Positions 8,723 through 17,275 of a DNA stretch of 64,000 bases are shown here, piece after piece. The stretch is from Bacteroidota bacterium (GTDB lineage: Bacteria > Bacteroidota > Ignavibacteria > UBA10030 > UBA6906). The DNA lies in contig JAUQWO010000052.1 in assembly GCA_030835135.1 (NCBI GenBank), positions 37,922-101,921 of the forward strand. Reading direction: 5' to 3'. The stretch's first letter is position 1. Each line of letters begins with the position of its first letter. The notes below the pieces were generated by a model, which was not told where the DNA came from, ran no database searches, and saw only the letters and a program-made list of their open reading frames with translations. The translations under genes were made by a program, and so were the position numbers.

Positions 8723-10558
8723 ATGACGATCCAACGTGTGGTCACAGGGCTCCTGGCCGCCCTCCTCATGCTTGCATCCTCACGTACAGAGGCTCAGTAC
8801 TGGGGCGAGCGTGCACAGGCTAAGGGGTTCGAGCAGAACGAATTCTATTTCACCCCGGCGCATCTCCTTCCGTATGGGCTGGGGGCATTCGCCGGGACAA
8901 CGCCCGGGGTGCTGCGCGACCCGATGCTCGATCTCGTGCTCAATCCGGCGCATCTCCGGCTGGACAGCCTTACGAATGACGTGATGGTCTACACCGATTT
9001 CCGAGCGTCGCGGAACATGCAGAGCAGGGATGCGTACATCCTGCCCACGTACAGGACGATGGACTATATGGCGTCGTCGGTCTACCGCCCGTACCCGTCG
9101 ATGTTCCTGCAGACACGGAAAGTCCTTGAGCCGGTGTTCTCGGGCGCTGTCATCGTCCGACCGCTGAGGGAGATCGCACCAGCGCTGCTCATCGGCGGCA
9201 CCTACCAGCTCATGCTCCAGGATGAGAAGTACTACGACATACCATCTGACATCTATCGGAGCGTGATGGGCGCCGACTACACGGGGCGGACCGCCGCGGC
9301 GGCAGCATCGGACATGCCCATCGTGGACCGTTACAGCGGTGACGACAACATGCACCAGAACGGACATTTCCTTTCATTGTTCGCCCGCACCACACTCAGT
9401 CCGTCGGTCGAAGCCGGCATCAAGATCGGCCGCGTGATGCATGAGCGCAACGGAGCGTACGGCTCCACGAACCTCTGGAATTCATACTATTCGTCACAGT
9501 ATACCTCCCTCTGGTCCAACCGTGAGAGACGGGACCAGGGATACCAGCACTGGGAGCTTGCGGGAGGAGTGCTGTTCCATCTTTCCGACCGGGTGACGCT
9601 CGGGGTCTCGGGAGGACGTCTCCGGGGCCGGGGGACACAGGCACTGGCGAACGAGGACACATCGTACTATGGGTACGGCACGCTCCCCGTTCAAACCAGC
9701 GAGTACATCCACGGGGGAGGGAAGTTGAGCGAATGGGTGAACGACGGCACCGGCACGGAGTTCGGGTTCGAACTCAGATCGCGCATCGGGGCACGGACCG
9801 CCATGACCCTGTTCTACCGGCCGCGGTGGTCGACGGTCGCGTTGTCGACGGCGTCATTCATCACGGACACGAGCAGCAGCTTCCATACGTGGACCAACAA
9901 CAATGAGACCTCGACCTCCCGGTCACGCTCACAGTTGCTGGACCGTCGCGTGGGGACGGGGGAGGACAAGTCGGGCACAGATCTGTTCCTTGCGACCTTC
10001 ACCTGGGACATCGATGACGCTGTTACGCTGTCGCTCGGGGGACAGCTTGAATTGTCTTCGCGTGAGATCAGGACCGACGAGGACGTGGAGGTGCAGGGCA
10101 TGTCGGCCTACACGACCACCTCGACACAATATCCCTATGCCTACCTGCACGAGAACAGAGAATCGAAACACCTGCACTGGGAGTTCAGGGCCCGGCGACA
10201 GAGCTTCCGCGTGCCGGTGTTCGTGACGATCAGGGCGTCGCGGGTGGCCGGGATCCTGCTGGGTTTGACCCGGGACATCTCGCGGTGGGAGATCGACGAT
10301 ATGACCCTGGCAACATTCCGCCGGAGATACATGAATGAGAACGGCACGATCCAGGACAAGTACAATTTCGGCGAGCGGTACACCGAGCCGCAGGAAACAA
10401 CCACGGACGTGAAGACCACATTCATGGCAGGTCTGACCATCTCCCCATCCCCGCTGTTCCAGGCGCGGGTACTGATGGTCCCGGTGTTCGCCGACCGGCC
10501 GGACGGCGGAGAATTGGAGCAATTGCAGTGGTGGCTCGGATTGACGGTTACCCCGTAA
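8723..10558 (+). CDS. Predicted outer-membrane beta-barrel protein
   Basis: 611 residues. Signal peptide RVVTGLLAALLMLASSRTEA, then alternating polar and hydrophobic strands rich in Tyr, Trp and Gly, with periodic turns throughout, as expected of a large outer-membrane barrel. The N-terminal mature part (PGVLRDPMLDLVLNPAHL) recalls proteins in which a list of conserved Asn-Pro residues precedes a barrel, like the PorV/FadL-related groups, but I cannot assign a family. It is the last gene before a strong terminator, so it likely closes the fecR operon. Its function is unknown. Confidence 0.65.
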   Translation: MTIQRVVTGLLAALLMLASSRTEAQYWGERAQAKGFEQNEFYFTPAHLLPYGLGAFAGTTPGVLRDPMLDLVLNPAHLRLDSLTNDVMVYTDFRASRNMQSRDAYILPTYRTMDYMASSVYRPYPSMFLQTRKVLEPVFSGAVIVRPLREIAPALLIGGTYQLMLQDEKYYDIPSDIYRSVMGADYTGRTAAAAASDMPIVDRYSGDDNMHQNGHFLSLFARTTLSPSVEAGIKIGRVMHERNGAYGSTNLWNSYYSSQYTSLWSNRERRDQGYQHWELAGGVLFHLSDRVTLGVSGGRLRGRGTQALANEDTSYYGYGTLPVQTSEYIHGGGKLSEWVNDGTGTEFGFELRSRIGARTAMTLFYRPRWSTVALSTASFITDTSSSFHTWTNNNETSTSRSRSQLLDRRVGTGEDKSGTDLFLATFTWDIDDAVTLSLGGQLELSSREIRTDEDVEVQGMSAYTTTSTQYPYAYLHENRESKHLHWEFRARRQSFRVPVFVTIRASRVAGILLGLTRDISRWEIDDMTLATFRRRYMNENGTIQDKYNFGERYTEPQETTTDVKTTFMAGLTISPSPLFQARVLMVPVFADRPDGGELEQLQWWLGLTVTP

Positions 10559-10588
10559 CACGGCATCGATGCCGGCGGACGGTACGGA

Positions 10589-10620
10589 GGGGCAGCACGT
10601 GTGCTGCCCCTGTTTTGTTT
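10589..10620 (+). terminator. Rho-independent terminator
   Basis: A perfect 10 bp stem, GGGGCAGCAC (10589-10598) with GTGCTGCCCC (10601-10610), then TGTTTTGTTT. It ends the 4354-10558 transcription unit. Confidence 0.85.
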
Positions 10621-10679
10621 CTGTGCAATCTTCGTTATCTTCCACGGACATCCATCCGCTCACATTGCCCGAGATCGCC

Positions 10680-13091
10680 ATGTATTCTCCCTTCGCACGA
10701 TACGTCATCACTCTGATGGCCGTTCTGGTCCTCTCCCCGGCCACCAGGGCGCAGCGTACAACCTATCCGATCGCGCCGGTCCGCTTTACGGAGGTCCGCG
10801 TCGAGGATGAATTCTGGTCAAAACGCCTCGAGACAAACCGCACGGTCACGATCCCGCATACGATCGCGCAGTGTGAAGTGAATGGGCGGGTGCGCAACTT
10901 CGAATTGGCGGATAGCGTGCTCCGGGGCCTGCTGCCGGAAGCGAAGTTCTGCGGGCGGTATGGATTCGATGACACGGATGTCTACAAAGTGATCGAAGGC
11001 GCCGCCTACGCCATGCACGTGCAGTACGACCCGGTGCTTGACGCACGCGTCGATTCCCTGATCCTGAAGATCCGGAAGGCGCAGGAACCGGATGGCTATC
11101 TGTACACCATGCGCACGATGAAACCCGAGGCATCGTGGGCTCCGGAGCGTTGGGTGAACGACCGCAAGGGGAGTCACGAACTCTACAACTCCGGCCATTT
11201 GTTCGAGGCCGCGGTAGCTCATTATTATGCCACCGGCAAGCGGAACCTGCTGGACATTGCCCTCGCGAATGCCGATCTCCTCGTGAACACCTTCGGACCC
11301 GACAAGATGCGGACGGTGCCGGGCCATCAGGTGACCGAACTCGGTCTGGTGCGGTTGTATCAGGTCACGGGGAAGCGGGCGTATCTCGATCTGGCTGATT
11401 TCTTCATCCGTGAGCGCGGACATGGCACCACGCCCGGGATGACGTATAACCAGGATCATATCCCCGTCCTCGAGCAGACCGAGGCGGTCGGACATGCCGT
11501 TCGCGCCGGCTACCTGTACGCCGGCATGGCCGATGTAGCCGCGTACTCCGGTGACACATCCTTCCTTCCCGTGCTGCACCGGATCTGGGATGATGTCGTC
11601 TCCCATAAGCTGTACATCACCGGCGGCATCGGTGCAGCAGGTAACATCGAGGGGTTCGGCCCGGCATATGATCTTCCCAATCTGACCGCATACTGTGAGA
11701 CCTGTGCCGGCATCGCGCTCGTGTACTGGGGTCACCGGATGTTCCTGCATACGGGTGACGCACAGTACCTCGACGTGGTGGAACGCGTCCTCTACAATGG
11801 ATTCCTCTCCGGCGTGTCGATGACCGGGGACCGCTTCTTTTATCCGAACCCCCTCGAGACCATCGCCGGCGAAGAGCGGTCGGCGTGGTTCACCTGCGCC
11901 TGCTGTATCTCGAATGACACGCGGTTTGTCGCCTCGATCCCCGGCTATGCCTATGCAACGAGCGGGAACTCGGTGTACGTGAACCTCTACATCGGGGGGA
12001 GCGCATCGGTGATGGTGAACGGACAGGCCCTGAAGGTCCGTCAGCAATCACGGTATCCATGGGATGGGACCATCAGCCTGTCGCTCGGGCTCGGCGGCGA
12101 GAGCCCGTTCAGCCTGCGCCTGCGAGTGCCCGGATGGGCACAGGGGCGGCCGGTGCCATCCGACCTCTACGCGTATGATGGCGCGATCAGGCCCGCCATC
12201 GGATTGAAAGTGAACGGCGTCGCGCAGGCTGTGACGATCGAGAAGGGGTTTGCGGTGATCACGCGGACGTGGAAACCGGGGGACAAGGTCGAATTGACGC
12301 TTCCCATGCCGATCCAACGCGTACGGGCGCATGAGCAGATCGTGGACGACCGCGGCAAGGTCGCGTTCGAACGCGGTCCGATCGTCTTCTGTCTCGAGGG
12401 ACCGGACCAACCTGCACCATGGCTTCTCGACGGCGTGATCCCGGATTCCGCGATCATGCAGTCCAGCTTTGAACGGACGCTGCTTGGTGGCGTTCAGGTC
12501 ATCACCGGTACCGCGTTCGCAGCACAGCGCACCGCGGATGGCGGACGATCACTGGGGACGACGCGGCGATTCACGGCCATTCCGTATTATGCCTGGGCAC
12601 ATCGGGGATTGCATCAGATGACGGTGTGGCCGGCGCGTACACTCGAGGCAGCGAAGCCGGCGCCCGCACCGACGCTGGCGTACATAAGCGCGCTTGCGAC
12701 GTCGGGGGGGACGAGCCCGGACGCGATCAAGGATCAGCTCCTCCCTGCGTCGTCCAACGACCCCATGACACCGTATTTCCATTGGTGGCCGAAGAAGGGG
12801 ACCACGGAGTGGGTCCAATACCATTTCCCCGAACGATCGAAGGTCTCGGGGGTGACCGTCCACTGGTTCGACGACACCGGCTCCGGAGAGTGCCGGATAC
12901 CCCAGTCCTGGGAGATCCAGTACCATGACGGCACATCATGGAAGCCCGTGCAGTTGACGTCGCCGGTGGAGACCGCGGTGAACGTGCCGTCACATGTGAC
13001 CTTCGTTCCCGTGCAGACGACGGATATCCGGTTGATGATCACGCTGCCCGAAGGGTTTTCGTGTGGATTGTATGAATGGTCATTGGAGTAA
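10680..13091 (+). CDS. GH127-family glycosidase (beta-L-arabinofuranosidase-like), exported
   Basis: 803 residues from ATG 10680, which begins a signal peptide (YVITLMAVLVLSPATRAQ). The GH127/DUF1680 alpha-toroid covers most of the protein: DEFWSKRLETNRTVTIPH, FEAAVAHYYATGKRNLLD, ITGGIGAAG. The zinc-cysteine catalytic set of the family is present as ETC (in AYCETCAGIALVYW) and the cysteine pair of WFTCACC. The segment after the pair reads CCISN, whereas characterised members usually read CCPPN. The last 110 or so residues (WVQYHFPE, SWEIQYHDGTSW) look like an F5/8-type carbohydrate-binding domain. The enzyme probably works on plant arabinan or related glycans in the periplasm or outside. Confidence 0.88.
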   Translation: MYSPFARYVITLMAVLVLSPATRAQRTTYPIAPVRFTEVRVEDEFWSKRLETNRTVTIPHTIAQCEVNGRVRNFELADSVLRGLLPEAKFCGRYGFDDTDVYKVIEGAAYAMHVQYDPVLDARVDSLILKIRKAQEPDGYLYTMRTMKPEASWAPERWVNDRKGSHELYNSGHLFEAAVAHYYATGKRNLLDIALANADLLVNTFGPDKMRTVPGHQVTELGLVRLYQVTGKRAYLDLADFFIRERGHGTTPGMTYNQDHIPVLEQTEAVGHAVRAGYLYAGMADVAAYSGDTSFLPVLHRIWDDVVSHKLYITGGIGAAGNIEGFGPAYDLPNLTAYCETCAGIALVYWGHRMFLHTGDAQYLDVVERVLYNGFLSGVSMTGDRFFYPNPLETIAGEERSAWFTCACCISNDTRFVASIPGYAYATSGNSVYVNLYIGGSASVMVNGQALKVRQQSRYPWDGTISLSLGLGGESPFSLRLRVPGWAQGRPVPSDLYAYDGAIRPAIGLKVNGVAQAVTIEKGFAVITRTWKPGDKVELTLPMPIQRVRAHEQIVDDRGKVAFERGPIVFCLEGPDQPAPWLLDGVIPDSAIMQSSFERTLLGGVQVITGTAFAAQRTADGGRSLGTTRRFTAIPYYAWAHRGLHQMTVWPARTLEAAKPAPAPTLAYISALATSGGTSPDAIKDQLLPASSNDPMTPYFHWWPKKGTTEWVQYHFPERSKVSGVTVHWFDDTGSGECRIPQSWEIQYHDGTSWKPVQLTSPVETAVNVPSHVTFVPVQTTDIRLMITLPEGFSCGLYEWSLE

Positions 13092-13257
13092 GACGGAGGG
13101 AGCGACGGCGGGATGTCTGGAGTTGCGGGATAGGGAAAACATACTAGAAGAATACTGCGTTTGTCCGATTTCCTCAGCGCGCGGAATTCACTAGATTTTG
13201 CCCAGTGGCGACCGTAGACCGCCCGACATTCACCCGACACTGTAGAGGGAGACAGTA

Positions 13258-13923
13258 ATGAAGAGAGCCGTTCTCGGTCTCGCCCTGATGGCACTCACGC
13301 TGCTGGGAGCTGGGACTTCCACAGCGGAAGACTTCACGATCACAACGCTTGCAGGATACAAGGGGGGGGCAGGGTTTCGTATTGCCGGCAGCGTGGGCAA
13401 TTTCGCGCAGGGCTTTCCTCTGGCCATCGAGCTCGGCATCACGCATATCAGGCTCGATCCCGGCCGCGCGACCGATGTCCGCAAGATCTTCATCAACGAC
13501 GCAACCAATGGCACCCCGGACAAGTCCGGCTGGATCTGGGGATTCCATCTGGATTTTCTGTTCCCGGTACGCTGGCTCGGGCTCCAGAATGCGCAGTTCT
13601 ATCTCGGCGTCAGACGATCGCTGTTCACGGGAGAGTTCATCTACATTGGCGGCAACGAAGACTTCGAGATCACGAGCAATCAGTGGGGGGCAGGAGCGGG
13701 ACTGCGGTCGACCTTCCCCATGGGGCGTTTGCTCGGCCTCACGCTGAGCGCGGGGCTTGATTATTATCCCAACGCGGTCCTGACCGGACATGATACGACG
13801 TACGGGCCGGATGGCGACAATGTGAATGACCGGGAAGGGTACACATTCACGGATGCTGACAATGCCGTGAATCAGCCGAAGATCCAGCCGATGTTCATGG
13901 TGGGGCTATCCTTCCGGTTTTAG
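13258..13923 (+). CDS. Small outer-membrane beta-barrel protein
   Basis: 221 residues. AGAGGGA precedes ATG 13258. Signal peptide MKRAVLGLALMALTLLGAG, then amphipathic strands ending in a C-terminal phenylalanine (MVGLSFRF), the typical closing strand for outer-membrane insertion by the Bam complex. The size suggests an 8- to 10-stranded OmpA/OmpW-like barrel without a peptidoglycan domain. It stands alone: the 166-base upstream gap holds no promoter of the kind seen elsewhere in this window. A run of eight G residues lies at 13362-13369 near the start of the coding region. Confidence 0.7.
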   Translation: MKRAVLGLALMALTLLGAGTSTAEDFTITTLAGYKGGAGFRIAGSVGNFAQGFPLAIELGITHIRLDPGRATDVRKIFINDATNGTPDKSGWIWGFHLDFLFPVRWLGLQNAQFYLGVRRSLFTGEFIYIGGNEDFEITSNQWGAGAGLRSTFPMGRLLGLTLSAGLDYYPNAVLTGHDTTYGPDGDNVNDREGYTFTDADNAVNQPKIQPMFMVGLSFRF

Positions 13924-13944
13924 CGCGGAAGGCATGTTCGCGCA

Positions 13945-14784
13945 TCAAATGACGTAGGTCCCGTTCACCCCCGGGTCCGACTGCGAGCGAACGAGTGTCC
14001 GGTGTTCCACCTGTACGAAGGAATAGGGCGGGACGCTCTCCGTCAGCCAGACATTTCCCCCGATGATACTGTGATGCCCCACAGTTGTTGCCCCCCCGAG
14101 GATCACGGCCTGAGCATAGATCACGACGTGATCCTCGATGGTGGGGTGGCGCTTCGATTTCGCCAGCTTCTTGTCCACGCTCAGCGCACCGAGCGTCACC
14201 CCCTGATACACCTTCACATGGTTCCCGATCACCGTTGATTCTCCGATGACCAGACCCGTGCCGTGGTCGATCGCGAAGGACGATCCGATCGTTGCCCCGG
14301 GATGGATGTCGATGCCCGTAAGCTGATGCGCATACTCCGTGAGCAACCGGGGAAAGACCGGGATGCCGAGGGCGTACAGGCGGTGGGCGAATCGATGGAT
14401 GGCGATCGCTGTAAATCCCGGGTAGGCAAGCACCACTTCATCGATGCTCTCCGCCGCAGGGTCGCCTTCGTGGATGGCCGCCGCATCCAACCACAGACTA
14501 TCGTGGATCGACGGAAGCGTCGCAAAGAAATTCCGGGCCGCATCGGCAGCGGCGTCGGGCGTGTCGTTGAGGAATGGCTGCACGAGTGAGGTCAGGTCGC
14601 GCCGGAGCAGGGTGATCCGTGCGGCGATCTCGCCGGTCTCATGGAACTCTTCCCTGCAGAAGTGGGGGAAGAGCAGGGCGAGGAGGTCCTGGACGAAGCG
14701 CGCGGTACTCTCCTTCACCTGAAGCCCGAGGGCATGCGAATCTCGTCGTTCTTTGAGTCGCTGTGCGAATGAGGTCGTATCCAT
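13945..14784 (-). CDS. cysE: Serine O-acetyltransferase
   Basis: 279 residues from ATG 14784. It transfers acetyl from acetyl-CoA to serine, the first step of cysteine synthesis. The N-terminal 150 or so residues are helical (CysE/EpsC type, with AYPGFTAIAIHRFAHRLY). The C-terminal left-handed beta-helix has hexapeptide repeats (GIDIHPGATIG, FAIDHGTGLVIGE, YQGVTLGA) with the catalytic Asp-His-Gly. The protein is longer than EpsC and resembles the form common in Bacteroidota and plants. It is a single gene with its own promoter, divergent from the signalling block. Confidence 0.92.
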   Translation of the reverse strand: MDTTSFAQRLKERRDSHALGLQVKESTARFVQDLLALLFPHFCREEFHETGEIAARITLLRRDLTSLVQPFLNDTPDAAADAARNFFATLPSIHDSLWLDAAAIHEGDPAAESIDEVVLAYPGFTAIAIHRFAHRLYALGIPVFPRLLTEYAHQLTGIDIHPGATIGSSFAIDHGTGLVIGESTVIGNHVKVYQGVTLGALSVDKKLAKSKRHPTIEDHVVIYAQAVILGGATTVGHHSIIGGNVWLTESVPPYSFVQVEHRTLVRSQSDPGVNGTYVI

Positions 14785-14856
14785 TGGTCGATGTCCTGGT
14801 CCCTGGTAGAACAACCCGCCGGAAACGGCGGTTCCTGTGGAACTTCCGCCAAAAAA

Positions 14857-14885
14857 AGTGTATGTTTTTCTACGAACTTATGCAA
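14857..14885 (-). promoter_or_regulatory. Sigma70-type promoter of cysE
   Basis: On the minus strand: TTGCAT (14885-14880), 17 bp, TACACT (14862-14857). The start point would be near 14850, giving a leader of about 66 bases. Confidence 0.5.
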
Positions 14886-14912
14886 TGCCCGGACACTCAC
14901 AGAATCTGACCA

Positions 14913-15368
14913 ATGCCATCCCGAATCTGCATTCTTTGTGTTGAAGACGAGGCCGAGGTCCTGGACGCGGTCGTCAAGGACCTCGCTTCGCTCGAAGACC
15001 GGTTCCCGCTCTACACCGCACGTTCCGTTGCCGAGGCACGCGATTGCGTTGCCCGGATCGAGCAGGCCAAGGACAAGCTTGGCATCGCGTTGTGCGATCA
15101 TGTGATGCCAGGGGACACCGGCGTGGAATTCCTCGTGGAACTGTACCGCGACCCGTACACGGCGAGGTGCCGTAAGGTCCTCCTCACCGGTCAGGCAGGG
15201 CTCGAAGCGATGGTCCGTGCCGTCAATTTCGCGAAGCTCGACTACTACATCGGTAAACCCTGGAGCCAGGATGAACTGGTTGCCGTTGTCAGGAATCTGC
15301 TCGGTGAGTACATCCGGGAGTATGCGCCGGACCCGGAAGCCTACCGCGACTTCCTCGAAGGACGATGA
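14913..15368 (+). CDS. Single-domain response regulator (CheY-like receiver)
   Basis: 151 residues. One receiver domain: acidic pair in CVEDEAEV, phosphoacceptor Asp in ALCDHVMPGDTG, Thr of VLLTGQAG, and Lys of IGKPWSQDEL. No output domain follows; the C-terminus is a short helix. Its stop overlaps the start of the histidine kinase gene by ATGA, so the two are made together and this is probably the kinase's partner. The target of the phosphorylated receiver is not visible. The receiver resembles those of RpfG-type regulators. Confidence 0.9.
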   Translation: MPSRICILCVEDEAEVLDAVVKDLASLEDRFPLYTARSVAEARDCVARIEQAKDKLGIALCDHVMPGDTGVEFLVELYRDPYTARCRKVLLTGQAGLEAMVRAVNFAKLDYYIGKPWSQDELVAVVRNLLGEYIREYAPDPEAYRDFLEGR

Positions 15369-16831
15369 GCTATACACTTCTCGAAGGCGAGCACGCGGCG
15401 GACCATCCTGCCATCGCCGCTCTTCGCGCAGCGATCACTGATGGTCTGCCTGTCGGCACCGTCCGCACGTACACGCACGGCGATCTGCTGATCCGCGAGG
15501 GCGATCTCAACGATGCACTCTTCGTGATACTGGACGGACGCGTGCTCCTGCTGAAGGGGTACGCGACCGCGAACGAGGTGGCGATCGGGACGCTGGAGGC
15601 GGGAGACCTCGTGGGGGTGCTGTCATTCTATGGACGGGGGCAGGTCTTTTCGACCGCGCGCGCGAAGACCGATGTCGTCGCGCTGCGCATCAAGCGGCGG
15701 GAGTTCGACGCGCTGCCGCGGGAACAACCGGGCCTCGCGGAACAGCTCCAATCGCTCGTGATCACCAATCTCGCCGACCGCTACCGGCGCATCCTCAATC
15801 TGCACATCGAAGTCGCTGCGCTGACGCGCGAAGTGGAGATCGAGCGCAATCAACTTCAGCACGCCCTCGATGAACTGCAGAGCACGCGCAACCGTCTGAT
15901 CCATCAGGAAAAGATGGCGATCCTCGGGCAACTCGTCGCCGGCATCGCGCATGAACTGAATAACCCCGTCTCCGCGCTCCTGCGCGGGGCGGAGACGATC
16001 TCATCGCTCCTGCCGGATGCCCTCGGTGCCGAGAATGCGATGCCGTATAGGATGCTTGCGCTGGGGCAGGCCCGCTCCACCCCGGACACCGCAGCGCAAC
16101 AGGAGAGGATGACGTTCCTCGAACAGCGATATCCCGGGATCCGGCGGAGCCTGATCCGCACCCTCGCCCAGATCCCGTCCGCACATTTTGATGAACTCGC
16201 CCTTGCGTTGCATCTCGATGAGCCTGCAGCGGAACAGCGGCTCGGTGCAGTGATCCCGTGGTTCGAGATCGGGATGTTCCTGCGGAACATCGAGATCGCG
16301 AGCACACGGATCGGCAACCTCGTCTCCAGTCTGAAAGGATACAGCCGCCAGTCGAAGGACGATGTGGAACGCGTGGACGTCCGGCGGGGGATCGAAGAGA
16401 CACTGCTCCTCCTCGGGAACCGACTGAAGAACGTGACCGTCCACCTGCTGCTGGACGAGGTCCCCGCGGTCCAGGTCCGCCCCGGGGAGATCAATCAGGT
16501 GTGGACCAACGTGATCCTGAATGCGTGCGACGCGATGCATGACCGGGGAGAGCTCACGGTACGGACGAGGGCGGGGGAGGATGGGACGGTGACGATCTCG
16601 TTCGAGGATTCAGGTCCGGGCATTCCGCCGGACATCCTGCCGAAGATCTTCGAAGCGCATTTCACGACGAAAACGGCGAGTGGATCGTTCGGCCTGGGGC
16701 TGGGGCTTGCGATCTCAAATGAGATCGTCCGCAAGCACGGGGGAACGATCGCCTATGCGAATGTGACGCCCCCGGGAACGGGTGCGCGGTGTACGGTCGC
16801 ACTGCCGGGAACAGAAGGGGATCGGCAGTGA
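15365..16831 (+). CDS. Soluble histidine kinase with N-terminal cyclic-nucleotide-binding domain
   Basis: 488 residues, no membrane helix. Order: cNMP-binding (CRP-like) domain about 25-150 (GDLLIREGDLNDALFVI, GEL-like LEAGDLVGV), coiled coil about 150-185, phosphoacceptor motif VAGIAHELNNPVSALL with His near 193, then about 130 residues before the ATPase part (NVILNACDAM, DSGPGIPP, GLGLGLAISNEIV). In most HisKA kinases the gap from His to the ATPase domain is about half that, so an insertion (about residues 215-290) is present. It is coupled to the upstream receiver gene. The cNMP domain may bind a nucleotide or be only a fold. Confidence 0.9.
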   Translation: MSYTLLEGEHAADHPAIAALRAAITDGLPVGTVRTYTHGDLLIREGDLNDALFVILDGRVLLLKGYATANEVAIGTLEAGDLVGVLSFYGRGQVFSTARAKTDVVALRIKRREFDALPREQPGLAEQLQSLVITNLADRYRRILNLHIEVAALTREVEIERNQLQHALDELQSTRNRLIHQEKMAILGQLVAGIAHELNNPVSALLRGAETISSLLPDALGAENAMPYRMLALGQARSTPDTAAQQERMTFLEQRYPGIRRSLIRTLAQIPSAHFDELALALHLDEPAAEQRLGAVIPWFEIGMFLRNIEIASTRIGNLVSSLKGYSRQSKDDVERVDVRRGIEETLLLLGNRLKNVTVHLLLDEVPAVQVRPGEINQVWTNVILNACDAMHDRGELTVRTRAGEDGTVTISFEDSGPGIPPDILPKIFEAHFTTKTASGSFGLGLGLAISNEIVRKHGGTIAYANVTPPGTGARCTVALPGTEGDRQ

Positions 16832-16842
16832 ACCTGCTCCTC

Positions 16843-17082
16843 TCACGCTCCCGGCACCGGTGATCCAGGCCGTTTACGTTCAACGCGCAGATGCTGCAAT
16901 GGCATGAAGCCTGCCACCGATCCCTGCATTTCTCTGCCGTACCCGCAGACCCAGCAGCCATCGATCTCGAGCGTGCTGGTCTCCCCATGCACGAGCATTG
17001 TCCCTTTGCTTCCGCACTTCGGACAGTCAGCGATACCGTTCCAGCTTCCCATGCGTTCCTTCTTCTGATCCTGTATGGTCAT
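16843..17082 (-). CDS. Small zinc-ribbon protein
   Basis: 79 residues from ATG 17082, with AGGA five bases upstream. Two pairs of cysteines, CPKCG and CWVCG, are about 25 residues apart, a typical zinc ribbon. The rest is polar and the C-terminus basic. It lies antisense and convergent to the histidine kinase (stop 12 bases apart). It may bind nucleic acid or protein. I do not recognise a named family. Confidence 0.6.
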   Translation of the reverse strand: MTIQDQKKERMGSWNGIADCPKCGSKGTMLVHGETSTLEIDGCWVCGYGREMQGSVAGFMPLQHLRVERKRPGSPVPGA

Positions 17083-17206
17083 GCATCCTGCATAGTACAG
17101 TGCAAATGCAATACCAGAATCAGTGCCCGTGAAACGCAAGGAATTGCGGATACGCTCTGCTGACGTTGACCGATGTGTGCACACGTGGCGAATACCGGCC
17201 AGCAAC

Positions 17207-17235
17207 TTGGAATTCGCGGGGATGCGTAGTATATT
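17207..17235 (+). promoter_or_regulatory. Sigma70-type promoter
   Basis: TTGGAA (17207-17212), 17 bp, TATATT (17230-17235), about 35 bases of leader before ATG 17276. Confidence 0.65.
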
Positions 17236-17275
17236 GCACGAAGTGGTACGGTTCTCACCACACAAGGATCAGCTC

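Noticed and set aside
13362..13369. G8 run at the start of the small barrel gene as a phase-variation tract
   Set aside because: Runs of seven or eight G occur several times in this GC-rich window (near 12713 and 21195), so eight is not exceptional here.
14838..14866. Promoter for the CheY-like gene (TGGAAC-17-TATGTT)
   Set aside because: The -10 is good but the -35 lacks TTG, and the site overlaps the better cysE promoter on the other strand.
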